From Microbotryum silenes-acaulis (taxonomy: Eukaryota > Basidiomycota > Microbotryomycetes > Microbotryales > Microbotryaceae), in assembly GCA_003665825.1 (NCBI GenBank), contig QPFY01000003.1, forward strand, positions 1,240,001-1,304,000: DNA of 64,000 bases. The letters run 5' to 3'. The translations under genes were made by a program, and so were the position numbers. The notes beneath the pieces were generated by a model. It worked only from the letters and a program-made list of their open reading frames with translations, searched no databases and was not told the origin of the DNA. Shown piece after piece: positions 1 through 13,706 of this stretch; position 1 is the first letter of the stretch, and each line of letters starts with the position of its first letter.

Positions 1-182
1 GAAGCTTGTAATTGTCATTTGAAACGTTCCTTCTGGCCGGACTAAACCCAATTTTGAGGCCGGGCTTGTGCGCCAACACGCTCAACCTCGACCGCGCTCG
101 GCTCCGGCTCTTTCACTGCACCACTGCACCTCCTCAAGCATCGTCGCACCCGAGTACGCTCACCCCACTTCGACCACCTACC

Positions 183-1748
183 ATGGCACCCCCTACCCTC
201 GTCGATGAAGAGTTGAGTTTCACTGCCCACCTTGGCCTGTTGGAGAATCACAGTTGACATTCTTCTCGCTCTCTCTCTCTCTCTCTTTCCTCGGCTTCAA
301 CTCTCCATTTGACTTGTGGCGCCCGGCCGTGTTCCGGCTATGCACCCAACCCGCGCAACTCGTCGTCGCCCCACTTGGCTTATCCGAACGGCTCCGTCTT
401 GCGTGCCATCAATCCCTCCATCATCGATTGCTTCCTGCTGGGGATCTGTTCTCGAATCTGTCCTACCAACAGCCTCGATGATCTCGATGACATCGTCACA
501 GGAGGAGCACCCACCACCAAACCGACAACCACCACGACCACCACCTCCACGATCGACGACGGCGACTTCCCCGACCCCGAAGAAGCCTTGGCCCTTCCCA
601 ACGACTCAACACTACCCTTTGCACTAGGCGCCGCAGGAGCAGGCTCAGAAGACGATGCCGCCTTGGCCGCCGAAATGGAGAAGAACATGTCGTCCCTCTT
701 CTCCGGCCTCGGTCCGGGCGAAGAAGAAGAGTTCAAAAAGATGATGCAGCAACTCATGAGTGGTCAAGGTTTGGACGCCTTGGGATTTGGAGACGATGAT
801 GGCGCAGGAGGAGCGGAAGGGGCGGCTGGGCCGGATGGGGATGATACAGAGTTGTTGAGTCAGTTGATGGCTGCCATGGGAGCTGGAGCGGGAGGCTTGG
901 GTACGTCGGAGGCGTCCCAGCCCGATTCGACGACTAAAGGGAAAGTCAAACAAGCTTTCTCGACTACAACAACATCCACACCTTCCTCGACCCAACCGAC
1001 AGCCCCCGTCAACTTCCAAGACGCGATCAAAGCGTCCATGTCCAAAGTGCAACAATCCAACTCTGCCGTCGATCAAGAAACCTCGGCCAAGACCGCCGCA
1101 GGAGCGAATGCCGATCCTCTGGCTGCGATGATGGCTTCCATGGCCGGCCTGGAGGGCGGGGAAGAGGGTTTGCAGGGTATGTTGGATGAGATGATGGGCC
1201 AGTTGATGAGTAGGGAGGTGCTGTATGAGCCGTTGAAGGAATTGAGTGACAAGGTGAGATCCAGGATCGCCAACCTTGACCTGGTCCTACAGCAAAGCTG
1301 AACTCCCCTTTTCGCCCCCCCCCCCCCCCCCCCCCCCCACAGTACCCGACCTACCTCTCCACCAACGAAGGCGAACTGCCTTCCGAGGACCTTAAACGCT
1401 TCCAAACCCAAGCGACCGTCGTGTCCCAAATCGTCTCCAAATTCGAGGAACCCGGTGCCGATAAAGCAGAAGATCAAATGACCCCTTCCGAAAAAGAACG
1501 GAATACCCAACGTCAACAAGAGATTACGGACCTAATTGCTCAAATGAACGATTGTGGTGCGCCGCCAAAGGAGATCATGGGCGAGATGCCACGTAAGTTG
1601 TTGAATGAGCACTCCAAAACTGATGAGAGCATTGATTTGGCCGCTGAGCTGACGGTTGCTTCTTGTTGACTTGGCTCCCCTCACAGCGGGGATGGAGTTG
1701 GGTGCGGATGGCGTGCCCAAGATGCCGGAGGACTGCATCATTTCCTGA
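183..1748 (+). CDS. PEX19: Peroxisomal membrane-protein chaperone/import receptor Pex19
   Basis: Cytosolic receptor that binds newly made peroxisomal membrane proteins and docks at the peroxisome through Pex3. Exons 183-211, 473-1253, 1343-1592 and 1687-1748 give 373 aa. The N-terminus is acidic (EEDLDDLDDIV), as in Pex19, and is restored only by the first splice. The middle carries the family signatures MSSLFSGL, FKKMMQQLM, MLDEMMGQLMSREVLYEPLKE and YPTYLSTNEGELP. The protein ends in CIIS, a CaaX box, matching the farnesylated C-terminus known for Pex19 (farnesylation is inferred here). Intron 1 (212-472) is long for this window. Intron 2 has a 24-C homopolymer just before its acceptor. DDX41 lies convergently downstream, 124 bp away. 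Identity is confident; the first-exon splice is slightly less so. Confidence 0.93.
1315..1338 (+). repeat. 24-nt poly-C tract inside PEX19 intron 2
   Basis: Uninterrupted run of 24 C residues filling the polypyrimidine position of the 1254-1342 intron, ending 4 nt before exon 3. It is the longest homopolymer I noticed in the window. Confidence 0.95.
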
Positions 1749-1872
1749 GGAGGGATATTTTTTGTATCAAATGAAGTGTTCTCTCACTCGAGGTTAATTA
1801 TAACATTACTGGTATAATGTGCGCTCTCTCCCATATAAGAGACGAAAAACGAAATACACAGCTCGGTCACCC

Positions 1873-4483
<2,611 letters not shown>

Positions 4484-4637
4484 GGTTGTGATGGGATGAG
4501 GGCTCGGTGTGGGCACAGCTCAACCTGCGCGAGCGTGACTTGCGCGATCTCGACTAGTTTCGATCCTTGTTCAGCTCTGTTCAGCTCCTTTCGCTCCTGT
4601 TGTCGATCGTGTGCAATTGCGCCCCACACCCATCACC
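4484..4637. promoter_or_regulatory. Bidirectional promoter between DDX41 and the FAM210-like gene
   Basis: Only 154 bp separate the two divergent start codons, so both 5' ends and both promoters must lie here or overlap the neighbouring coding sequence. I see no TATA box. Confidence 0.6.
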
Positions 4638-5489
4638 ATGCTCCAGCCACGGATACGTACCTTTCTACCATTCCGCCAGCCACCTTCTCGTCTACCCCGT
4701 CAAGGCCGCCCCTATTCTTCCACCTCCACCTCCTCCACCTCCTCCACCTCTTCGATCCCCCCACCTCCTCCTCGTCCAAACCGCTTCAGCGCCTACCTCA
4801 CCCAACTACGCCTCCAACACCCTCACCTAGACCCCGCTTCCCTAATCGCCTCCTTCCTAATCCTGCACGAACTCACCGCCATCGTGCCCCTGCTCCTCGG
4901 CTTCTGGGGATTCAAATCCCTTGGATTGGGTCAGGCTCTAGTCGAAGAAGTTCAGCATATCACGGTTGCTTCGACGCCGGAACGGGAGCAAGGCTATTTC
5001 AAGGCCAAGTTGGGGGATTGGTTATTACAGGGGGAAGAACAGGCGAAGAGGTTGGGAACGAGCTATGGGTGGTTCGGGATGGAGAAATTGGACAAGGAGC
5101 AGAGGGCAGAGCTCAACAGGAGCGAGCAAACCGAGAGGGACGGACATCAAGATCAGGGTCGAATGAGGATCGTCAAGACGACGGCGAAATCAGGAACGAA
5201 GGACTTGACTTTGTCCGGCGATGTGGCCAACCTCGTTGCGAGTTATGTCGTCGTAAAAGTGAGCTTCGTCGTGAGCGGCAGAATCTTCGCCGCCTCGAGC
5301 ACCGATCACTGATCACAACTGGCACTTCAACGTCTTCAGGCCCTCTTACCTCTTCGGATCTACGCGTCTCTCCGACTCGCACCTACGATGGCCAACACGG
5401 TCATGCAGAGATTCCACCGACTACGCGCATTGGGCAAACGGTACCTGAGCAAGCAGAACAGCGCGGTCGGAGGACCCGGCGCACTTTGA
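4638..5489 (+). CDS. FAM210/DUF1279-like mitochondrial inner-membrane protein
   Basis: Two exons, 4638-5258 and 5340-5489, give 256 aa. The first 30 residues are rich in Arg, Ser and Pro without acidic residues, which suggests a mitochondrial presequence, followed by a Ser/Thr/Pro low-complexity linker. A conserved hydrophobic segment (SFLILHELTAIVPLLLGF) begins about residue 70. The C-terminal part after the splice (YVVVKALLPLRIYASLRL) matches my memory of the fungal proteins annotated as FAM210/C18orf19-like or Nat2-like. The biochemical role is unknown. The start at 4638 was chosen over 4611 because it opens the basic presequence. Family assignment is from memory and moderate. Confidence 0.55.
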
Positions 5490-5738
5490 TCCGGCCTCGT
5501 TCCTTGGACGGAATGGTGCCATTGTAGAGTCCTGGATGTACAATGCGATAATGAGTTTACCGTACCAGAGCTGCTGTCGATCCACGTAATGCGATCAGGG
5601 CTCTTTTCCGTCTTTCAACCTTTTCCAACACGAAAACCTGCGCGCACATCTACACCAATCAAAGCTCGACACTGTACAGACAGACACGATTCTAGCTACC
5701 AACAACCAAGCACAAAAACATCAACAAGAACCCTTTGT

Positions 5739-7081
5739 TCACCCTCGAACACCCTTAGCCGAAGTCCTTTCGAAAGAAGTCCTAAATCTCGCTTGACCCA
5801 TCCCTACACCCGTCGCCGCCAAACTCGATTCATCAAGCAACCTCTTCTTCCAACGATCGACATCATCCTCACCCAAGAAGAACAGCGATCGGATAGACGG
5901 AAGATTGAGGGTAGGTTTGTAGGAACGTGAGTTGGGGTAGGTGGATTTGTGAGGGGGTGAGAGACGGTTGATGGGAGTTATCAAGGGTGGGCAGCCTAGG
6001 AGAGGGGGGAGATGTGGGGAGGGGAGGGGTTTCAGTGGGTAGTCGAGGTGTGGGAGGGTGTCGGGTATGATGTAGCGAGGTGAGGGGAAATGTAAGGGGG
6101 TCGGTGAAGGGGGTGGTGTGAAACTCGGTGGTGTTTGGGTGTCGAGGGAGGAATAGGGACTGCGGGGCTTCGAGGGGCGACGTACGACCGGAGGATCGGG
6201 ACTGGGTAAGAAGAAGGATCGCGATCGACAAGGGCTCAGCGAGACGATCTGAGGGTCCAGAGCTGAGTAACCTTGCCCGCCTCCGCTGTGGATCTCTGGT
6301 TTCATTAGTTTCGTTACTGTACGGGCCCATGCATGCGTAAGCTAGATCCATTCGACGCCGGACACTGGAGAGATGACCCACCTTTGAGATTCGATTCCGC
6401 GTTCGAGCCTGCCTGCCTCAATCGAGGTGCATCACGACAGTCGGTGTACCCTCGTTGACGGCAACGATCACATGGTCTTCCTTCCGAACACTTTCGTCCA
6501 GCCTTGTTGGGATTGGACGATTGGGTACGGCATTCGTCGGGATTCGGCGTGGCAGAGTACGCGGATAGGAGATCAGTCAGACGCGGAGAACAGAGGCGGG
6601 GTGTGTGTTGTTCCGCTAGCTCGGTGGACGGACCTTCTTGCAACGGATGCAGGCTAATCGAGGATTGACTCGCGGGTCAGTGACGAGCAAAGAGTCGATA
6701 TGGTGCATGACCTCACTCACCCACCGCGATACAGATCCTCTTGGTCCGCTTCGGGGTGTCTCCGACGACGGTCGCACTCGAACTTGACTTGGCTGTGGTG
6801 CTCCGTCGACTTTGAGCGTCAGCCATATGTCTACCCCGTCCGACCTCCCCATACTCGTCATAATCCCCTCCATCATTCCGCGTCGATTCTCCATCCTCCT
6901 CATCAGAGTCAACTTCGACGTAGTGACGTCTCGTAGCGCGCCGATTATAGCGCGCCGGCTTCAGCGATGCCGAGAGCGGAGGCGGGGACTCCTGTGGAGC
7001 GGTCGGGTAGGGCGGATGAGTTTGATCGGGCGGCGTCGAGGTGAATGGCAGCAGAGGCTCGTGAGAGCGGAACATTGGCAT
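5739..7081 (-). CDS. Zn2Cys6 fungal transcription factor
   Basis: Likely a nuclear DNA-binding regulator; its targets cannot be told. Model in transcript order: 7081-6721, 6653-6634, 6502-6382 and 6295-5739 (352 aa). The zinc cluster appears only after splicing: CIRCKK joins AGRKCSEGRPCDRC and GYTDC, giving CX2CX6CX5CX2CX7C, the canonical binuclear cluster spacing. Exon 2 is a 20-nt microexon if the TAG acceptor is used; an alternative GAG acceptor gives 35 nt and adds VNPRL. N-terminal to the domain is an acidic stretch (EVDSDEEDGE). C-terminal to it is a Pro/Ser-rich region ending in a recognisable RSLFFLGEDDVDRWKKRLL segment. The start is uncertain; 7075 is another ATG and an upstream exon is possible. 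Confidence 0.72.
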
Positions 7082-8274
7082 CGATGTGAGCGTCTGGACG
7101 AGAGTAGATGCTATTGTGAGTATGATGTGTGGGATAAGAGAGGTCGCAGAGTGCAGTGGCAAGTAGAAGGGTAAAAGAGAGAACCTGGTGAAAGGGCGGA
7201 GAGGGGGAAAGGGGGAAGGGGAACCAAGAAATGCAAGATGAACGAGCGGGGCACAGAAAGGGAGGAGCTTTGAGAGCGCACGCAGCCTCCCAAAACCGCT
7301 CACTTCGGTTCATGTCATCGCGGCCGCCCAGGTCCGAACATCTCGTGGTCGATTGCCCACGTTCCACAGCTCAGCTTGGGCAAGGGTACCACATCACTAC
7401 CTCCACATTCTCGACTACGTCATCTCTTGCTTCTGCCACTAGATCACATGGTCGCCTGGGGGCGGAGCTTCTCCATGGTGCGGCGATGCTGACGAAGGGA
7501 GATGCCGTTTTTTGAAGATGCCGAGAATTCTTGGAAAGGAGTCCGTTCGGCAGGACCGATCGCTTTTTCTCTCCGGGGCTGAGCTGCAATGAGAGCTGAT
7601 GGCCATGACGAGGAGCACGGTCGACGTCGCCAGAATCTATGTATTTCATTTGGTAGTGTATTCCGACCCAATACCCGGCAATATCTTGTCCTATCTAGTC
7701 GCTATTGGAATGCGAAACAGAGACCATCAGTCAGATTTGATCGAGCTGACTCAGCGGGCCAATGATGAGGTCACACCTCCTATTGGGGTGAGCAGGGGCG
7801 GAGAAGACGGTGTCCCATCTGAACAAGGTCATGCTACCACTCTCTGCTGAATTGCTGATCCTGAGTCAAGTAAGCGTTTAGTCGCTGATACTCCTTCCTC
7901 GATCTCGAAGGCGGACCCGGGACCATCTCCGAAGATTTGCCGTGACGGCGGAACCGAAACAGGACCATTTGTACTGATGCCGAGAGCAAAACGTTCGTGG
8001 ATTGGGTGAGCTCCATTCCGAAATTTCCATATTCACTTTTAATTCTTGTTGCACTTTGCAGCTTGGCAATTGCCATCTTAGTTCCGGAGAACCGCCCAGC
8101 CCTGGCGAAACTTCGAGAGGCTGAGCTCCAACAGGCTCCACCTTGATCTCGGCGGCTGCGCGCGCTGATAGTAGATCGCGCATCCTCTCCTTTCCCCTCT
8201 CTTCTCGACCTCGACATCGCGTGTCATCCACCGCTCGTCCTTTGCCGCCACACTCCCGCTGCGGCCAAGCCACA
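7082..8274. other. Gene-poor stretch between two divergent genes
   Basis: Short open frames here have no recognisable domains and overlap each other on both strands. It probably holds the 5' regions of the Zn2Cys6 gene (leftward) and the small unknown gene (rightward). I see nothing else in it. Confidence 0.5.
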
Positions 8275-9010
8275 ATGCACGCGATGACCCCCTTTGCTGC
8301 TGCGACTCCACCTGCGTTCTCCCCACCACCGGGTGCATCGCCGGCTCCGTTTCGCCCCTCCCCTGCTGTTCGCGCCTCGCTCCCTCTACCATATGCTCCA
8401 TCAGGCGGCGCACCAGGTGGTGGCACTGCGGCGACTGCTCCGAATCGATCACACCGAGCACCTTTGATCATGTCGACTTCGAGGATGAGCGGTCTGCCTT
8501 CTAGCTTCGATGAGCCCGTGTTCGAGGCAAGGAAGGTCATCGCGTTGTTGAATGGGGTGGAGGGGCAATCGGGCTCGGGAATGCTCGCGAGACTTGAGCA
8601 AGAGTGTCAGGTTGTATTTGAGATGTATGAGAGGGCGTATGAAGAGGGTTACGAACCGGATCCAACAGGTAAGCCAAGACGGGTGTGCGATAGGTCGGGA
8701 TCATTCCGTGAAGCTGGAAGTTGCAGTTCCATATCACGATCCTCGAGCTGATTCGCATGGGTTCGCATTCACATCGCTAGCACTCCAAAACATGCTATCG
8801 ACAATGCAACACCTACTTTCAACGCTTCAATCCTCGGCCGTCGGTGGCTACCCTCTCGCGGCAGCAAGCTCAGCCGATTCGTCGTCGATGACCCCGAGCG
8901 CTCTCGCAACGCGGATCGAACAAACTTCGAGTACCGTGCGGGATTTGTTCAAGGAGAGGATGAGGATCAAAGAAGGGGCCGAGATCGTGCGCAACGTCTT
9001 GTCGAGCTAA
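8275..9010 (+). CDS. Small unknown protein with predicted helical C-terminal half
   Basis: Exons 8275-8668 and 8781-9010 give 207 aa; the splice (ACAG|GTAAGC ... GCTAG) joins the two halves in frame. Residues 1-80 are Pro/Ala/Gly-rich low complexity. From about residue 85 the sequence is amphipathic and probably helical: FEARKVIALLNG, LARLEQECQVVFEMYERAYE, then ALQNMLSTMQHLLSTL and RIEQTSSTVRDLFKERMRIK near the end. I do not recognise the family; the shape resembles small coiled-coil subunits of nuclear complexes, but that is a guess. An in-frame ATG at 8143 exists but would add Ser/Arg-rich sequence with no sign of conservation. Confidence 0.55.
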
Positions 9011-10349
9011 TTGTACGATGCGATATCGGATAGCTCTTCAGCAAGCTCGGCCAGCAACGTGAAGGTGGACGGTCGTCCCAGTCACCTCGGCACCACCCTT
9101 GTCCTGCCAGCGCCTTGCCCGTCCCGTATGGCTACGTGCTATCGGGTTCAGCCTCAACGAAGCCACGCTACAACTACATTGCCGGGGGCAGGACCCGCCG
9201 AGGCCAAGGCCCGGTGCTAAATCTCGTTCACGGCTGTGGATGACTCTGTCATCCCGGAGCGGTGATGCTCCGAAGTACGCACGAATTACACACTACCGCC
9301 CGAACATCACCACTGCATAGCGAAGACAGGCCGAGCTGAAAGCGCTGGGCTCGCCACCCCGGGACATCAAACCATCTCGTCTTGTTCTTGGGATTAGGCA
9401 GTTGAGCTGATGGGATGATGATCCTTAGTGCAATCCAACTTCTTGCACCATCGCCGTTCGAGGTTGGACTCGAAGCCGACTGATTATTGCAAAAGGCAAC
9501 ATTGGTGTCGTTGACCCATGATTCGAAATTAGCCGCGGGCGTGATGTCCCGACGTTCGTACGCTTCTCAGGGCTAGCTTCCCCGAGGTTCGACACCCGAG
9601 AAACGTCGCATGGTCGTCCAACTACCAGGCAGTCAAATTTATTGCGTGCAACAAGGCGAATATGAATGGTCTGTTGCTGTCAATCTCCGAACTCATGCCT
9701 AATCCCTGAAGCTCGTTAGAGCTGAAGGTTTCGCTTCGAAAAATGGGGGGGTCCCAGCCTCGAAAATGGTGCACATCTGAGATTTTATTGGACGAAATGG
9801 CCGAAATACCCCGCACCCGCAGCCCCAATAGGAGAGCCCGATTTCAGCGCCCATCGGTTCGAACGCAATAGGGGAGCCCGATTTCAACAATGCTCCTCCG
9901 GATAGGAGGACTCCGGCTAAGCGCGCCGATCATTAATTCTCAATGGCCAGTGGCCACCAGCCCGGTTGCTAACCTGCCGAGTTGGCGCACTCAGCGCCCA
10001 GCTTGGGCGTCATCAGCCTCCCCGAGTCCCCGCGCCAGAGCGCACTACTAGCGCAGACAAGCGCGCTGCCACCGCCCGGCCCTCTCCTTTCCGTCTCTCT
10101 GTACTGCCTTGTTCTAACTTGGACCGAGTTTCCTCGCATCTCTAAGACAGGCTATCACACAACCGCCGTCATGTCACTGCTTTCTGATCTTGTACACCTC
10201 CGCACCATCGAGGTCAGCCCACTGCAGTGCACAACGCTCGAATCTCGGCAACGTGTTAAGCCTCGCGTCCACCACTAGCGACAGCCGATCCTCCCGCCGC
10301 ACCGATCAAGCGCAGTATGTGTATTCCGGTCCGCTCTTACGCAACAGTC
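9011..10349. other. Gene-free stretch before the Helitron remnant
   Basis: No credible gene. It holds one copy of a dispersed repeat (9722-9800) and, just after it, a 22-bp direct repeat (around 9828 and 9867). The left boundary of the downstream Helitron could not be fixed and may lie inside this stretch. Confidence 0.5.
9722..9800. repeat. Dispersed repeat, copy 1
   Basis: Aligns by eye with 25955-26035 over about 75-80 bp. The best-conserved core is AAAAATGGGGG, then GTCCCAGCCT, then a GAAA block, followed by a shared TTTTATTGGAC-like block. Neither copy is in a gene. It is probably a fragment of a mobile element. Confidence 0.65.
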
Positions 10350-13072
10350 CAGTGTCAGCACTCGATGATGTGGTTGTCAAATGCAGTCTTGGACAGCTTG
10401 TGCGCAGCAACATCAACTTTAGCATGGATCTCTTGAAGGAGCTTTGTCGGGCGCACCACGTGGAAGGGTATTCCAGGAGGAATCCGCTTGCCAAAGAGCT
10501 ATTCCTACAAGCGCTCCTTTGGCAGTGCGATCCGCGCTGTAATGCTTGTTCAAATGGGTATGTTTTCAGAAGGCAACAAGCGGCGAGTCCCGTGACTCCG
10601 CCACGTCGTCATTGCTTCCCCGACCACAGAGCATACGCATCAAAACCTGTTAACGTGCTTCGAACTGAACTGAACGAGGAAATCCAGAAGAATCGCGAGA
10701 ACGTCTTAGCGACTGACTCTAAACAAACGCTGCACAGACGTCCACCGCTGCATCCCGAACCCGCACAAGAAGATCCCGGTAAAGTGACATCGCATTTTGC
10801 GCCAGCATCCGATCAGTTCAAGACCGAGAACCGTTCTGAATGGAATGATTACTTCACCGACGCTCGTTCCCGTCTCTTCTGCTGCCTGGTGTGTTCCGAG
10901 AGAGTCTTCGGGCATAACGTACGATGGGTGCCTGAAGACGACATCGAGCGTGAGGAATCAGGGATTTGGAGGGGATTAACCAACTCTACACTACGGACGG
11001 ACCTCCGACTTACGATTTTTCAGCTTGACGGGACGCGCTCATCCATCCCCGACGTCTCCATCGACCGAGCGATTTAATCGATCAGATCGCGTACTCGCCC
11101 ACGAACAACACGCTTCAGTGCTCACTCTGTCCAGACTGCTTCAAACGGTTGTTCCCTACCACAGGGCCACCGACTAAGCCCCCTCGGTTGTTGAGCAACG
11201 GATTTTATCGCGCACTGGATCACGTCTCCGCTGATGTCCGAGATTGCTTCTCCAACGCGAGTCAGCTTGAGCACCGAGTCGTCACTGCGCGCGCCAGAGC
11301 CTACAAGATCGTGTACAAGCTAACTCGTTTCGGATATCCCGAAAGCTCAACAAGAACTTACGCGCGGAAACACCTTCATCTTCAGCCAAAACACCGCTTC
11401 GTTCACCGATGTACTGCCCATGTCAGTCGAGGAACTCGCTGACAGTGTGTGCATTCTGCGGAGGGAGCCCCAACCTTGCGGAGCTGGACGAGTGTCGACC
11501 CATGATCGTGAAGCAGAGTCGGATCCAAAAGATGTTCAGGTGATTGATCAACGAAAGCAAGAATTCGGCGCACTCTGCCGTCTCCTTTGATGGCGATTGC
11601 ACAGCTCGTTCGACGCAGTTCCGGCCCGGGTGCGCTCAACCCGACCTCTCCAGCTTCTACGGCGGTTTCAGCTTCCACTTCGACTTCGGCTTCCGTCTGG
11701 GTTGCTCCCCAAGTATCGGATCGACAAATCGCGGATGGAGACTGTCTCGTGCCCGACGTAGTTTTGGCGAATTCGGTGACCGCAGAGACAGTGGAAGCAA
11801 CCTCATCGCTCTTTGAAGGCTACGCAACAACGCATAACGACTCTGATGAACCAATATTCGAACACGTCCATGTGCCGCCACCCCCTACCGACGAACTAAT
11901 TCACTCATGGCTGCTCTTTGAGAACGCTCTCCGTTATCTCAACCAGGACAAGCCACCTATGTCATTCCGACAGGCGACGCCCCTTTGTGAGAACCTTCGG
12001 ACGAGCTCGGGCTCACAAAGCTGTGGCCACACCTCGATCCATTTGGTCTCGTCGGTTTCTGTGTCGAGCGCGACCTCAAGATTTCTCTGGACGAGCAAGT
12101 CAAACATTTGCTCAATCTATACGACAGCGATTTCGATGCGACCCGTCTTTCCCATTCATCGTCTCGAACATGCTCCGCCGCGGACGAGAAGTGTTTCGCC
12201 AACTCGCTTTTCGGGTCCCCAAAGAGAAGGTGGCTCGAATCGGAGCAGCACTGCTCGAAATCGACATGGATGTTGTGTCCGAAATGATCAAAAAATCCAA
12301 GGACACGAAAAGGTACAAGGCAACAACAGAAGCAGAGAAGCATATCAACCGTATTCTGGCGGAATTGCAAAGTTTCGGAGACAAACTTCACGGCACAACT
12401 GCGCAGATGCTTGACATGAGGAATGAGATCCGCGGATACGTCAACGCGTTCGGTATGTACACCCTCTTCGTCACCGTCAACCCGGCAGATTTACACTCAC
12501 CGTTGCGATGACGAGGTATCTCACAGCCTTGGGCGCATCAAGGACGAGTTTCTCGACCAAGCAGATACCGTTTAGGCCAACGACAAAAAGACATCTAATC
12601 GTGGGTTGCAACGCTCTTCCCACTGTGAAAGATCTGTGGGGGAATACTGACACTCCATGCCATTTGATTCCCATGTCTCTCAGCGGTGGACACATTCACC
12701 ACGCCTAGCCAGGTCGCGCCCAAGTCGCTCCCGGAAGTCCCGAACTCTCAACGTCAACTGAAACCACTTCTTATAGCTGACTTCGGTGAACGCGCGATGT
12801 GGGTCCCCAACGCTGACGACCACATGCGAACACAAACTCGTCCAGACGCGGACTGTGACATGGGCGATGTCGAGTGATCTCAACTTATGCATTTACACCC
12901 CGGCTCTGGCTCGATCTCGTTGTCTGCAATGTTCATTAACGTTTGGCACATTTACACGCCTCATTCATGTGAAACGTTCTTAGTAATACTAGCTGACGCT
13001 GTCAGTCGGTGTTACTCCGCCAGAGGTTCAGGGACCCGTCGCCCCCTCCGGGGGCGCGTTAATATTTACTAG
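10350..13072 (+). mobile_element. Decayed Helitron A (replication-protein N-terminal part, 3' hairpin and CTAG end)
   Basis: Rolling-circle transposon remnant on the plus strand. Coding fragments in several frames (see the pseudogene entry) match basidiomycete Helitron replication proteins. The right end is a perfect hairpin: CGCCCCC (13040-13046), loop TCC, GGGGGCG (13050-13056), followed 12 nt later by CTAG (13069-13072), the expected Helitron 3' terminus (hairpin plus CTRR). The base after CTAG is A, not the usual T. No helicase domain was found between 12.5 kb and the end, so this copy appears internally deleted. The left boundary is approximate. Confidence 0.72.
10394..12511 (+). pseudogene. 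Helitron replication-protein remnant (DUF6570-like and Helitron_like_N parts)
   Basis: Broken by frameshifts and stops. Recognisable pieces in order: a Cys-containing N-terminal region ending in CCLVCSERVFGHNVRWV (about 10880-10932); the PLLSNGFYRAL-like and VVTARARAYKIVYKLTRFG region (11180-11330); NTFIFSQNTASFTDVLPM and SVEELADSVCIL (about 11367-11453, another frame); LLFENALRYLN (11910-11945); and FPFIVSNMLRRGREVFRQLA through MRNEIRGYVNAFGMYTLFV and TVNPADLHSPL (12146-12509). The last block is the typical Helitron_like_N motif, known to precede the HUH endonuclease motif, which I could not find. Non-functional. Confidence 0.7.
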
Positions 13073-13706
13073 ACCCGTGACTTCCAGTGCCTCCTGTCTT
13101 GCGTTTTCGGGCTAGTCAGACGCCTGGAATGAGACTGTCAGTTGCGTGTGAAACCTGACACCGAGATCTTCCTTTCTCTCCTGCGGCAATATCGTCATCA
13201 TCGGCCGAGTCACTATCGAAAATACCCACTACAATGTCTCCGGCGCTTGTCGATCCCGCTCGAATCCGCGCTTAATCTAGTTTTAAGTCATACATTTGCC
13301 GCTCAGTCTCCGTCCCCGGATTGCTACCCCTGTCGTGAGCGGAGGCCCCGACAATATGGGGTAATGTAATGCGCCGCCGCGTGATTCTAGCGAACGTTTC
13401 CTGGACTTGTTCTCCCCTCTTTTGTGCCTGAGTCGTCTTCTACCCCGAATCTCCCGCCAACTCCATATCAACGTCTGGATTCGATCGGTAGGTGGGCAAA
13501 GGGGGAACTTGGGGTCTCTGTTCGTCCATGCCCGAACGGCCGGACGCTCGCTCATCCATCGGCCGAAGAGTTTCGCGCGAGGTTCGGCTTTGCTGAATGA
13601 AGCCTGAAGTACGTGTCCGCCAATTGGTGAGGCACGTCCCTACTCCCGAGTCGAACTTTGTTGTCGTTCTTTCAAGCTCTGATGACTTGATGGTCCTACC
13701 ATCATC
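13073..13706. other. Gene-free stretch after Helitron A
   Basis: Flank of the Helitron and presumed promoter of the Ser-rich gene. No coding signal recognised. Confidence 0.5.

Noticed and set aside
4496..5527. 343-aa plus-strand open frame
   Set aside because: Overlaps the FAM210-like gene in another frame; Arg/Pro/Ser-rich with no conserved block.
9855..9870. GGTTCGAAC resembling a tRNA B box
   Set aside because: No matching A box or foldable cloverleaf around it. I found no credible tRNA gene in the window.
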